From Clostridia bacterium (GTDB lineage: Bacteria > Bacillota > Clostridia > Oscillospirales > Acutalibacteraceae): DNA of 64,000 bases. The DNA lies in the NCBI GenBank assembly GCA_017503135.1, contig JAFVTQ010000004.1, positions 248,001 to 312,000 on the forward strand. Reading direction: 5' to 3'. The notes beneath the pieces were generated by a model. That model was not told the origin of the DNA, did no database searches, and saw only the letters and a list, made by a program, of their open reading frames with translations. The translations under genes and the position numbers were made by a program. Shown one piece after another: positions 1 to 6,934 of this stretch (its first letter is position 1; the number at the start of each line of letters is the position of its first letter).

Positions 1-44
1 AAAATGATAAGAAAATCAAGTTTAAATATAAGGAGAAAAAAGTT

Positions 45-248
45 ATGCAGATTACAATGAAAATTGAAGGTATGATGTGCCCACACTGTGAGACTCACGT
101 TAAAAAAGCACTTGAAGGTATTGCAGAAGTTCGCGAAGCAATCGTAAACCATAAAGACGGCACAGCAATCGTTACTCTTGATGCAGACGCAGCACCAGTA
201 ACTCTCAAAAAAGCAGTTGAAGAGCAAGGATACAAGGTGATTGAATAA
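45..248 (+). CDS. Heavy-metal-associated (CopZ-like) metallochaperone
   Basis: A 67-residue single HMA domain, the full length expected for a CopZ-type chaperone. The metal site is GMMCPHC (residues 9-15), with Cys12 and Cys15 as the likely Cu(I) ligands, followed by a beta-alpha-beta-beta-alpha-beta pattern ending GYKVIE. Family knowledge: such proteins carry copper to a P1B ATPase. An AAGGAG ribosome site at 30-35 supports the start. The partner ATPase would be left of the window and cannot be seen. The gene is followed directly by a hairpin array. Metal choice (Cu rather than another soft metal) is inferred from the motif. Confidence 0.9.
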   Translation: MQITMKIEGMMCPHCETHVKKALEGIAEVREAIVNHKDGTAIVTLDADAAPVTLKKAVEEQGYKVIE

Positions 249-254
249 TCACCT

Positions 255-436
255 TGTATCGATATAAATCCTTTCAGGATTTTCGATATACGCTAACGCG
301 TTCGATATGTGTTATCACACTCGATATGTTCACTTCGTGAACAAGGATTTATATCATATCGAGTTTGAGCGTTGGCGAAAACATATCGATTTTACGAAGT
401 AAAAATATCGAGCAGTCGAAGATTGCATATCGAAAA
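255..436. repeat. Array of TCGATAT-spaced mini-hairpins
   Basis: A non-coding array of about seven modules. In the left half the heptamer TCGATAT recurs at 283, 302 and 321, a 19-bp step, each followed by a short palindrome of different sequence (ACGC-taac-GCGT, GTGT-tatc-ACAC, GTTCAC-ttc-GTGAAC). In the right half the heptamer appears inverted as ATATCGA, separated by TTTTAC-gaa-GTAAAA and GCAgTC-gaa-GAtTGC. GATATAAATCC (261-271) and GGATTTATATC (345-355) pair across the left half. The hairpin arms differ between modules but stay self-complementary. Function is unknown. It is not a CRISPR. Confidence 0.8.
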
Positions 437-462
437 AGATAAAATGTAAAACACAAAACGAA

Positions 463-490
463 AGGGCGATTTCAAATCGCCCTTTTTCTT
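463..490 (+). terminator. Rho-independent terminator
   Basis: The stem GGGCGATTT / AAATCGCCC is followed by TTTTTCTTT. It ends the copZ-like unit together with the hairpin array. The GGGCGATT palindrome is shared with terminators at 1415 and 53112. Confidence 0.85.
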
Positions 491-593
491 TACGCAACAA
501 ATCATTGCTTGACAAAAAAGCTTATTTGTGCAATTATAAAAATGTAATAAGGTATTAACTATTACATAATTTTAAGATAAGAGGTGACACAAT

Positions 594-1124
594 ATGACTA
601 AAAAAGAATATTTTAAATTGTTCTTTTCCAACAGTTGGTGGGGCATTTATGGTTGGTGCATTTTTAATCTCATTTTTGCAATTACATATTTTATCGTAGG
701 AGATTTGAATGACCCTTTTGAACGACCAACGGGACCAGAATTGTATGAGTGCTGGATTATTTATATTGCTATTTATATTGTGGCACTTATTCCGTCATTT
801 TTAATGGGCTTCTTTTGGGTAAAGAAAACAGGCAATGCAATATCCGATTTTATTTCTTTGTTACCAATAAGGTTTTTAACAGTAGTGTCTTCTTTATGGA
901 TAGCTGGTTATCATTACTATTATAAATTTGCAAATTTTTCTATTGCTACATTTGATAGTATGATGAATATGGTGAATGAATACCGAAGATATGCCTATAA
1001 TGATTGGGATTATGAATATTTTGATACCGACCCTATATGCTATTATCTTACAAGCATAATTCCATTTGTAATAATGTTTATCGGTTTCCAATTTGGTAAA
1101 AGGAGAAGAAAGAATGAAAAATAG
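594..1124 (+). CDS. Hypothetical multi-pass membrane protein
   Basis: 176 residues, no family recognised. About four hydrophobic segments are visible (near residues 17-36, 56-78, 88-106 and 150-169), and the C-terminus is positively charged (GKRRRKNEK), suggesting a cytosolic tail. The middle part is unusually rich in Tyr, Asn and Asp. The start follows an AGAGGTG ribosome site at about 580. The end overlaps the next small membrane gene by 11 bp, so the two are probably translated together. Both are AT-richer than the metabolic genes to the right. Confidence 0.65.
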   Translation: MTKKEYFKLFFSNSWWGIYGWCIFNLIFAITYFIVGDLNDPFERPTGPELYECWIIYIAIYIVALIPSFLMGFFWVKKTGNAISDFISLLPIRFLTVVSSLWIAGYHYYYKFANFSIATFDSMMNMVNEYRRYAYNDWDYEYFDTDPICYYLTSIIPFVIMFIGFQFGKRRRKNEK

Positions 1125-1410
1125 AGCATATAAGATTTTTTCTGTTATAAGTTTGCTCGTTACTGCTTTTTATTGTTTTGCGAATTTGTGTGTTATTGTG
1201 TTATTAAAAACATCTCCAGAAAACAATATAATAGATACAATTTTTTCTATTGATATGTTAACTTGGCATATTTATGGTGTTTTTGCAATAGCAACGCTTA
1301 TAATAAAATATATCAAAGATAAAAAATACAATGCAAATACAATATTACATATAGTACTTATGCTTATTAGTTTTATTGAGATATATTACATTATTTCAAG
1401 AGCATTTTAA
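1114..1410 (+). CDS. Small hypothetical membrane protein
   Basis: 98 residues with three predicted transmembrane segments (about residues 9-31, 52-66 and 76-96). The ATG at 1114 is preferred over an upstream in-frame codon at 1093 because AGGAG at 1101-1105 sits at the right distance from 1114. It overlaps the 594-1124 gene by 11 bp, which points to coupled expression and perhaps a two-protein membrane complex (inference). A strong hairpin terminator follows at once. No homologous family recognised. Confidence 0.6.
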   Translation: MKNRAYKIFSVISLLVTAFYCFANLCVIVLLKTSPENNIIDTIFSIDMLTWHIYGVFAIATLIIKYIKDKKYNANTILHIVLMLISFIEIYYIISRAF

Positions 1411-1414
1411 AATG

Positions 1415-1446
1415 AAGGGGCGATTCGTGAATCGCCCCTTTCCTTT
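1415..1446 (+). terminator. Rho-independent terminator (GGGGCGATTC palindrome)
   Basis: The stem AAGGGGCGATTC / GAATCGCCCCTT is followed by TCCTTTTT. Its sequence is nearly the same as the terminator after argF at 53112-53138, so it is a dispersed palindrome used as a terminator. Confidence 0.85.
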
Positions 1447-1462
1447 TTGTAGCAAATTTGAA

Positions 1463-1674
1463 TTTGTCGAATTGTTTTATATGCCTATGCAATTTTGTAG
1501 GGGACGACGACTCGGCGCCCCGAAACAAACAACATCTTAACAACGGGGCGCTGGAGTCATCTCCCCCTACAACACACCAAATCAGTCACATCTATAATTC
1601 GCAACGCAGTTCCGACACTCTGCACTCTGCATTCTGCACTTTGCACTCATCCTGACAGTTCCTAATTTGTCGAA
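1463..1674. repeat. MITE-like repeat, copy 1 (TTTGTCGAA ends)
   Basis: Bounded by TTTGTCGAA at 1463-1471 and 1666-1674, here in direct orientation. Inside are two opposed arms (GTAGGGGacgacg... and ...CATCTCCCCCTAC) and a run of degenerate heptamers of the type TGCACTC/TGCATTC near 1618-1650. The right part is homologous, in inverted orientation, to 60905-61012. An open frame across it (1458-1655) is judged spurious. The rest of the 1411-2000 gap holds promoters, described separately. Confidence 0.7.
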
Positions 1675-1781
1675 TCCGTTTGACTGATTTTTTTACTTTT
1701 TACCGAACAAATGAACGAAAATTGCAATTTTATATGAAAACTTTTCGAAAAAACTCTCAAAACCAATAAATATTGTGTAAA

Positions 1782-1816
1782 AACATATTGACAAACACAA
1801 TATGTTGTGCTAGCAT
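1782..1816 (+). promoter_or_regulatory. Promoter with overlapping inverted repeat
   Basis: TTGACA (1788-1793), a 17-bp spacer and TAGCAT (1811-1816) make a sigma-A-type promoter. A perfect 9-bp inverted repeat (AACATATTG 1782-1790, CAATATGTT 1798-1806) covers the -35 and part of the spacer, a likely operator. It points to the small gene at 2001. Confidence 0.5.
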
Positions 1817-1892
1817 AGACTCACAAAAGGAAATAATTACATAAAACTTGCGTTATATGTCCAAAAATACGGACTGAATATATAAAATTTTA

Positions 1893-1956
1893 CGAACATT
1901 TGTATTGACTTTTGAAAATTTTGGTCTATAATATGACTTGTAAAGAACATTTGTTC
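1893..1956 (+). promoter_or_regulatory. Promoter flanked by LexA-like (SOS) boxes
   Basis: TTGACT (1905-1910), a 16-bp spacer and TATAAT (1927-1932) form a good promoter. GAACATTTGTTC at 1945-1956 matches the Gram-positive LexA operator core GAAC-N4-GTTC and lies just downstream of the -10. A half-matching CGAACATTTGTA (1893-1904) abuts the -35. The layout suggests damage-inducible repression of the 2001-2243 gene (inference). Confidence 0.6.
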
Positions 1957-2000
1957 AAGTTTGTTCGGTATGGACAAATAAGAAATCGGAGGTAGATTTT

Positions 2001-2243
2001 ATGTCAACAACATTTGCAATCACAACTTTTATAGAACTTTTAGTATCAGGACTTTTAATTTATGGCTTTATGCATGAAGACAAGGTTATCGCTTTTGAAC
2101 AAGCAGTGAGAAGAATTGTGCTTGGTCACATCCGTCGTGCAATCAGAATTCATAACCATAAAAAAGCAGTGGCTCGTGGCGAGCATTTGAGAGTTTATAG
2201 CTCACAGACCCGTTCACCACGCACAAACTCAACAGTAGCATAA
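2001..2243 (+). CDS. Small membrane protein behind LexA-like boxes
   Basis: 80 residues: an N-terminal hydrophobic segment (about residues 5-24), a short acidic stretch, then a strongly basic part rich in Arg, His and Lys (about 36-62) and a Ser/Thr-rich tail. The ribosome site is CGGAGG at 1987-1992. The likely topology is one membrane anchor with a basic cytosolic tail. The LexA-like operator upstream suggests SOS control. Small membrane-anchored SOS proteins in other bacteria (YneA, SidA) block cell division, but this one has no LysM domain and no recognised homology, so that role is only a hypothesis. Confidence 0.65.
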   Translation: MSTTFAITTFIELLVSGLLIYGFMHEDKVIAFEQAVRRIVLGHIRRAIRIHNHKKAVARGEHLRVYSSQTRSPRTNSTVA

Positions 2244-2293
2244 TAGAGTATAACGAATGTTTTCATTTTGAAACTCCTTTCACACCTAAAAGA

Positions 2294-2326
2294 AAATCCC
2301 CTGAGTTTAGCACTCAGGGGATTTTT
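2294..2326. terminator. Bidirectional terminator
   Basis: The stem AAAATCCCCTGAGT / ACTCAGGGGATTTT has T-rich tails on both strands. It separates the plus-strand gene ending at 2243 from the minus-strand operon ending at 2343. Confidence 0.9.
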
Positions 2327-2342
2327 CTGTGTGGATATTAAA

Positions 2343-2948
2343 TTATTCTGCCGTATATTCTCTTACACGGAGCGGAATACCAATTTCTTCACAAAGTTTC
2401 TGACAATCTTCAATATCTTCTTTACTGATTACATCAACAACGGTGAGTTTGGTTGGAATTCCGTATTCCTTACACTCTTTAGCAAATTTTAACATTGCAT
2501 CAAATGCTTTTTCACCGAATGATGCACGTGTAACAGCATCATATTTTTCGGCAGTAGGGGCATTAAGACTGATTGAAACAGAATCAATTACTTCACAGAT
2601 TTCTTTTGCAGTTTCTCTCTTGTTGATTAAATCTGAGAGTCCGTTCGTGTTAAGACGAATACTTATTCCTTTGCTCTTTAAATATTTGCAAGCTTCCAGC
2701 ATATTGTCAAGCGCACAAGTTGGCTCACCATAACCACAAATAATAATTGAGTTATTGTATTTAGAAAAGTCAAATTTATCAATTTCTGCTTTGATTTCGT
2801 CAATAGTTGGGTTATGGTCAAACCATAAAGTTGTTGCTTCACCAACGCTGTCACCATTGTTGCGGATACAGAAAGTGCATCTGCAAGGGCAAGCGTTTGT
2901 AATATTCAAGTAAGCCTGATTTCCATAAGTATAAACAATATCAGTCAT
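2343..2948 (-). CDS. Radical SAM protein (TatD-associated type)
   Basis: 201 residues, a short radical SAM core. The [4Fe-4S] motif is Cys20-x3-Cys24-x2-Cys27, within NACPCRCTFCIRN, and the GYGEPT stretch is the SAM-contacting GGE-like motif. There is no auxiliary-cluster or SPASM domain. The sequence resembles the family annotated as TatD-associated radical SAM proteins (from memory), but no tatD is present here. Its ribosome site AAAGGAG lies in the last codons of the ECF gene, so it is translated with that gene and pdxK. The substrate is unknown. The B6 context suggests a link to cofactor metabolism, which is inference. Confidence 0.8.
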   Translation of the reverse strand: MTDIVYTYGNQAYLNITNACPCRCTFCIRNNGDSVGEATTLWFDHNPTIDEIKAEIDKFDFSKYNNSIIICGYGEPTCALDNMLEACKYLKSKGISIRLNTNGLSDLINKRETAKEICEVIDSVSISLNAPTAEKYDAVTRASFGEKAFDAMLKFAKECKEYGIPTKLTVVDVISKEDIEDCQKLCEEIGIPLRVREYTAE

Positions 2949-2950
2949 AT

Positions 2951-3475
2951 TTAAACTCCTTTAAAAACTCGAGATTTAAAATTCATTTTATCAAGTGCAC
3001 CTGCAACAATTATAAACAGAATTCCACTTGCAACTGATTGAATTGTGTTGCCGATAATTGAAAGTGTTGCAGATTCTACTGAATACAAAACACATTCGGC
3101 AACAAAATAACCGAGAATTGAAATAAGCCCTGAAATAATAGTCATTAATGCAACTTTTATATTAAGTATTTTTGGTGTTTTGTTTTTTCTGCAAGCAACC
3201 ATAAAAGGTAATACAATCAAAATTTTTATAATTGCTGTTGGAATTGCCCATACGGCATATCCACCAAGAATATCTGCCAAAGCACCACCGATGGCACTTG
3301 CAACAAGGCAATAGGGGAAAGGTAACACGCAAGCTGAAAGATAAATAAAACAATCGCCAAAATGAATATAACCTTCACCAAGCCCCGTTGAAAACTTAAT
3401 TAACATTGTGCAAAGCAGAATTATTGCGGTGAAAATTGCGGTGTTTGTAATTTTGAATAGAGATTTATTTCGCAT
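2951..3475 (-). CDS. ECF transporter S-component, likely for vitamin B6
   Basis: 174 residues with about five to six hydrophobic segments, in the size and style of an ECF-type S-component (substrate-binding membrane subunit working with a shared EcfA/EcfT module). A conserved-looking GEGYIHFGDCFIYL stretch near residues 33-46 and GGALADILGG near 63-72 fit this class. It overlaps pdxK by 11 bp at its start, and its last codons carry the ribosome site of the radical SAM gene. Linkage to a B6 kinase and a PdxR-type regulator suggests pyridoxine or pyridoxal uptake (inference). The energising module is not in the window. Confidence 0.75.
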   Translation of the reverse strand: MRNKSLFKITNTAIFTAIILLCTMLIKFSTGLGEGYIHFGDCFIYLSACVLPFPYCLVASAIGGALADILGGYAVWAIPTAIIKILIVLPFMVACRKNKTPKILNIKVALMTIISGLISILGYFVAECVLYSVESATLSIIGNTIQSVASGILFIIVAGALDKMNFKSRVFKGV

Positions 3476-4283
3476 TGATAAGCATCTCCAAATGCTTTTG
3501 AAAATTCACTCCGTTTGGCTCATAATCGAGTTCTGTCGGAGTGTTTATTATTGAACAATAAATGAAATCTGCTGCAAGGGTAACTGCATCAAAAACGCTC
3601 ATACCTTTAGTAATTCCGCCACAAACAACACTTGAAAAAATATCGCCTGTGCCCGAGTAACTACCACCTAAAAACTCTGAAAATACAATACTTGAGCCTG
3701 ATTTTTCAACAATGAGATTTGAAATTTCAGTACGAGATTTTATTCCTGTAACTATTACAGTTTTTGTTGTTTCAGATAAAAGAGATGAGGCTAATTCACC
3801 AATATATTCTGGATGTTTGATTACTTCATTATAATCCGTACCACAAAGAATACAAAGTTCAGTAAGATTTGGTGTGATGATATTTGCCTTCTTTGTGAGC
3901 ATTTTCACCTTTTCGCAAATTTTTTCGTCATAGGTGTCATATAAAACACCATCGTCAGCCATAACGGGGTCAACAAAAACGAGTGAATTTTTGCCGAAAT
4001 GGTCAATGAAATCAAGAATAATATCAACTTGTTTTTCGCTTGCAAGATAGCCTGTTAGAATAGCATCAAATTGCACATTTTGTTTCTTCCACATGTCGAT
4101 ATATGGGATTAAATGGTCGGTGAAATCTACAGAGTGAAAATTGTCAAAACCTGTTTGATTTGAAAGAATTGCAGTGGGTATTGGGTTGCATTCGAGCCCC
4201 ATAGCAGAGAGAATGGGCAATGCCACAGAAAGTGAGCATTTTCCAAAGCCTGAAAGGTCGTTTATAACTGCTATTCTTTTCAT
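3465..4283 (-). CDS. pdxK: Pyridoxal/pyridoxamine kinase
   Basis: 272 residues in the ribokinase-like PdxK/PdxY family, which phosphorylates B6 vitamers with ATP. Visible marks are the N-terminal MKRIAVINDLSGFGKCSL, the central FVDPVMAD motif and the catalytic GGSYSGTGDIF loop, whose Asp is the general base. The ATG at 4283 is chosen because AAGGGGTG sits just upstream. The longer frame to 4355 runs through the promoter region. It is the first gene of the pdxK-ECF-radical SAM operon, divergent from a MocR-type regulator. The role in B6 salvage is well supported by sequence and context. Confidence 0.9.
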   Translation of the reverse strand: MKRIAVINDLSGFGKCSLSVALPILSAMGLECNPIPTAILSNQTGFDNFHSVDFTDHLIPYIDMWKKQNVQFDAILTGYLASEKQVDIILDFIDHFGKNSLVFVDPVMADDGVLYDTYDEKICEKVKMLTKKANIITPNLTELCILCGTDYNEVIKHPEYIGELASSLLSETTKTVIVTGIKSRTEISNLIVEKSGSSIVFSEFLGGSYSGTGDIFSSVVCGGITKGMSVFDAVTLAADFIYCSIINTPTELDYEPNGVNFQKHLEMLINAK

Positions 4284-4314
4284 TGTTTTCACCCCTTGAT
4301 TTGTGTGGATTATG

Positions 4315-4329
4315 AGTATATAATATACT
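4315..4329. promoter_or_regulatory. Palindrome in the pdxK/pdxR divergent region
   Basis: AGTATA-TAA-TATACT, a perfect palindrome midway between the divergent starts at 4283 (minus) and 4386 (plus). It overlaps TATA-rich promoter sequence. It could be the operator for the adjacent MocR regulator or simply overlapping -10 elements. Confidence 0.4.
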
Positions 4330-4385
4330 AAAAGTGTCTTTAATAAAATATACAAATTTTAGAATTTTTAAGGGGACAGTTAACG

Positions 4386-5678
4386 GTGAAAAACGAAAAA
4401 TTATATATGCAGATTTATGATTACTATAAAAATTTAATCGAAGATGGCAAACTGACAGAAGGTATGAAATTGCCGTCCATCCGTCGTTGTGCAGAAGAGA
4501 GAAATGTGAGCAAAACAACGGTTGAATCTGCATTTATGTGTCTTTGTGATGATGGTTACATAATGCCAAAAAGTCAAAGCGGATATTATGTTTCAAAAAG
4601 GGGAACAAGCTCCAAAGCATCAACTCCGAAAGAGATAAAAAAAGATAGTGAAAATGAGATTATTTATGATTTTTCATCATCGGGCGTTGACTGCGAAAGT
4701 TTTAATATGGATATATGGCGTCGTTATGTGAAAAGTGCGCTGCGACAAACCGAAAAACTGCTTTTTTATGGTGAACCACAGGGTGAAATAGAGCTTCGCC
4801 GTGAAATTGCAAAATATGTGCAAGAAACAAGAAACTGTGTATGTAGCGAAGAAAATATCGTAATTGGTGCAGGTGTGCAAGCACTTTTAAATATTCTTTG
4901 TCCGTTACTTAAAAGTCGGAAAACAGTATATTTTGAAGATGAAAATTACAAGCAGGGCATGGCGATTTTTGAAGATTACGGATATAAATTTTCAAACAAA
5001 GACAATAGTAATATTCTCTATGTTTCACCGTCATACAGAGACAAAACAGGCGACACAATGAATATTCAAAAAAGGTTTTCACTTGTGGAATTTGCGCGAG
5101 AAAATAACAAGCTTATAATTGAAGATGACTATGGTAGTGAGTTCCGTTATTTTAATCGTCCAACACCATCTTTACAAAGTCTTGACGGTGGTGAAAATGT
5201 TGTTTATTTGGGCACATTTTCTAAACTTTTATTACCATCAATCCGAATAAGTTTTATGATTTTGCCCGACGCTTTTCTTGATGAATATAAGCAGAAAAGT
5301 GAGCTTTATAATCAGACTGTGGGCAAGGTTGACCAGATAGCACTTTGCAGTTACATCCGTGACGGTCACTTGAATTCACAAATCAGAAAATCACGAAAAC
5401 TGTATATGCAAAAGTCAAAAATGCTTTGTGACTTACTCTTGCAAAAATTTGGTAAAAAAGTGAAAATTTTAAAGTCCGATTCACCACTTTATATTCGTTG
5501 TGTTTTTGATTTAGGACTTACAAATGAGCAGATTTGCAAATTCCTTTTTCAAAAGGGAATTTCTGTAATCAATTCAGGTGAAAATGGCGAGATTGCCTTT
5601 TCGGTGTCATCAGTTTCAATAAATTCCCTTGAAGACGCTACTGATATAATGGAATCCTTGTTAGTTATTTGTCAATAA
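4386..5678 (+). CDS. pdxR: MocR/PdxR-family transcriptional regulator
   Basis: 430 residues: an N-terminal GntR-type winged helix (about 1-75, with LPSIRRCAEERNVSKTTVESAF) joined to a fold-type I aminotransferase domain (about 100-430). The PLP-site region GTFSKLLLPSIRISFMILP carries the lysine that would bind pyridoxal phosphate. The gene starts with GTG after AAGGGG. Family knowledge: PdxR proteins sense PLP and control B6 genes. Divergent placement next to pdxK and the ECF gene makes that locus the likely target. The symbol is by analogy, as no B6 synthesis genes (pdxST) are in view. Confidence 0.85.
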   Translation: MKNEKLYMQIYDYYKNLIEDGKLTEGMKLPSIRRCAEERNVSKTTVESAFMCLCDDGYIMPKSQSGYYVSKRGTSSKASTPKEIKKDSENEIIYDFSSSGVDCESFNMDIWRRYVKSALRQTEKLLFYGEPQGEIELRREIAKYVQETRNCVCSEENIVIGAGVQALLNILCPLLKSRKTVYFEDENYKQGMAIFEDYGYKFSNKDNSNILYVSPSYRDKTGDTMNIQKRFSLVEFARENNKLIIEDDYGSEFRYFNRPTPSLQSLDGGENVVYLGTFSKLLLPSIRISFMILPDAFLDEYKQKSELYNQTVGKVDQIALCSYIRDGHLNSQIRKSRKLYMQKSKMLCDLLLQKFGKKVKILKSDSPLYIRCVFDLGLTNEQICKFLFQKGISVINSGENGEIAFSVSSVSINSLEDATDIMESLLVICQ

Positions 5679-5751
5679 TCACAAAAATATAGGTTTATGT
5701 ATGATAAAAAATAATAATACTAATAAATATGCAAAAAAACAAAAAAATAAA

Positions 5752-5780
5752 TAGACATATAGGGAAAAGTCTGTTATAAT
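5752..5780 (+). promoter_or_regulatory. Promoter of the hydrogenase operon
   Basis: TAGACA (5752-5757), a 17-bp spacer and TATAAT (5775-5780), about 115 bp before hydC. Confidence 0.6.
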
Positions 5781-5816
5781 TTTAACATACACGATTATGA
5801 TGAATTATTGTGTGCT

Positions 5817-5868
5817 TGTGACGAATTTTGTCACATAAAAAGTATCCAAAGGGGTAATGAAAATTACC
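5817..5868 (+). promoter_or_regulatory. Palindromic operator and leader hairpin of the hydrogenase operon
   Basis: TGTGAC-GAATTTT-GTCACA (5817-5835) is an inverted repeat lying about 37 bp past the -10, a good place for a repressor. It resembles CRP/FNR-type half sites more than the clostridial Rex consensus. Then GGTAAT-GAAA-ATTACC (5853-5868) forms a hairpin with a GAAA tetraloop shortly before the ribosome site AGGAGG (5880-5885). The regulator is not identified. Confidence 0.5.
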
Positions 5869-5894
5869 GTTATTTTAAAAGGAGGAAACCTAAA

Positions 5895-6392
5895 ATGCTC
5901 AAAAAGTTTAGTTCCATTCCATTTAAGGGAACAAAGGAACAAGAAGAACAGCTTAACGCTGTTATTGAAGCAAATAAGGACGATAAAAGTATGCTTATGC
6001 ACGTAATGCAAGAAGCACAAGGTATTTACGGATATCTTCCTTATGAGGTTCAGGTAATGATTGCAGAGGGTATGGATGTTCCGCTTGAAAAAGTTTATGG
6101 CGTATCAACCTTCTATGCACAGTTCTCACTTTCACCAAAAGGTGAATACAACATTTCAGTTTGTCTTGGTACAGCTTGTTATGTTAAGGGTGCACAAGAC
6201 CTTATTGACAGAATTTCAGAAAAACTTGGAATCGGTCCTGACGAATGTACACCAGACGGCAAATTCTCTCTTGAGGCTTGTCGTTGTATCGGTGCTTGCG
6301 GACTTGCTCCTGTTCTTACAGTTAACGACGAAGTTTACGGTAAACTCACAGGTGACGATATCCCAGGTATTCTTGAAAAATATATGGCATAA
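5895..6392 (+). CDS. hydC: NADH-dependent [FeFe] hydrogenase, NuoE-like subunit
   Basis: 165 residues, the NuoE/24-kDa thioredoxin-like [2Fe-2S] subunit. Four cluster ligands are visible: Cys90 and Cys95 in CLGTACY, and Cys131 and Cys135 in CRCIGACG. The N-terminal helical part contains the usual LMHVMQEAQGIYGYLP stretch. The start at 5895 follows AGGAGG. A longer frame from 5808 would run through the operator and leader hairpin. It heads a tightly packed operon and should pass electrons between the flavin subunit HydB and the hydrogenase HydA in the cytoplasm. Confidence 0.93.
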   Translation: MLKKFSSIPFKGTKEQEEQLNAVIEANKDDKSMLMHVMQEAQGIYGYLPYEVQVMIAEGMDVPLEKVYGVSTFYAQFSLSPKGEYNISVCLGTACYVKGAQDLIDRISEKLGIGPDECTPDGKFSLEACRCIGACGLAPVLTVNDEVYGKLTGDDIPGILEKYMA

Positions 6393-6934
6393 TGAGAGAA
6401 CTATCTCTAAACATTTTAGATATTGCCCAGAATTCAATAACTGCAAATGCATCACTTATAACTATTGAGATTTCAGAGAATACTGTTGAACACACTTTGC
6501 TCATTGGTATTTATGATAACGGCAAGGGTATGAGTGAGGAACAAGTAAAAAGTGTAATTGACCCGTTCTTTACAACAAGAACAACTCGAAAGGTTGGCAT
6601 GGGTATTCCACTTTTTAAAATGGCAGCAGAGCAGACGGGTGGCAGTCTTGAAATTGAGTCGGAATTAGGAGTTGGAACTCAAATCCGAGCAATATTTAAG
6701 ACAGATAGTGTTGACTTCACACCGCTTGGTGATGTGGCATCAACAATTCAAATGCTTATCACAATGAATACTGACCGTGACTTTGTTTATAAACACAAAG
6801 TTGACGAGAAAGAATTCGTTTGTGATACCCGAGAATTAAAAGCAATTTTGGGTGATGTTCCACTTGATACTTATGAAGTTTCACAGTGGATACTTGAATT
6901 TATTAAAGAAAACACGGAGGTGCTCTATAAATGA
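6392..6934 (+). CDS. HATPase_c (GHKL ATP-binding) protein of the hydrogenase operon
   Basis: 180 residues. The N-terminal two thirds form a stand-alone GHKL ATPase fold, with DIAQNS as the N box, YDNGKGM as the G1 box and VGMGIPLF as the G2 box. There is no histidine-phosphotransfer or sensor domain, so it cannot be a complete sensor kinase. The ATG overlaps the hydC stop by one base (TAATG), and its end overlaps the next gene by 4 bp, so expression is coupled. Such proteins recur in clostridial HydABC operons (from memory) and their role is not established. Confidence 0.85.
   Translation: MRELSLNILDIAQNSITANASLITIEISENTVEHTLLIGIYDNGKGMSEEQVKSVIDPFFTTRTTRKVGMGIPLFKMAAEQTGGSLEIESELGVGTQIRAIFKTDSVDFTPLGDVASTIQMLITMNTDRDFVYKHKVDEKEFVCDTRELKAILGDVPLDTYEVSQWILEFIKENTEVLYK

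Noticed and set aside
255-436. Possible CRISPR array from regularly spaced TCGATAT
   Set aside because: The repeat is only 7 bp, spacers are 12-20 bp and each is itself palindromic, and the heptamer turns over midway; no cas gene is near.
1458-1655. 65-codon open frame
   Set aside because: It lies wholly inside the MITE-like repeat and has no ribosome site.
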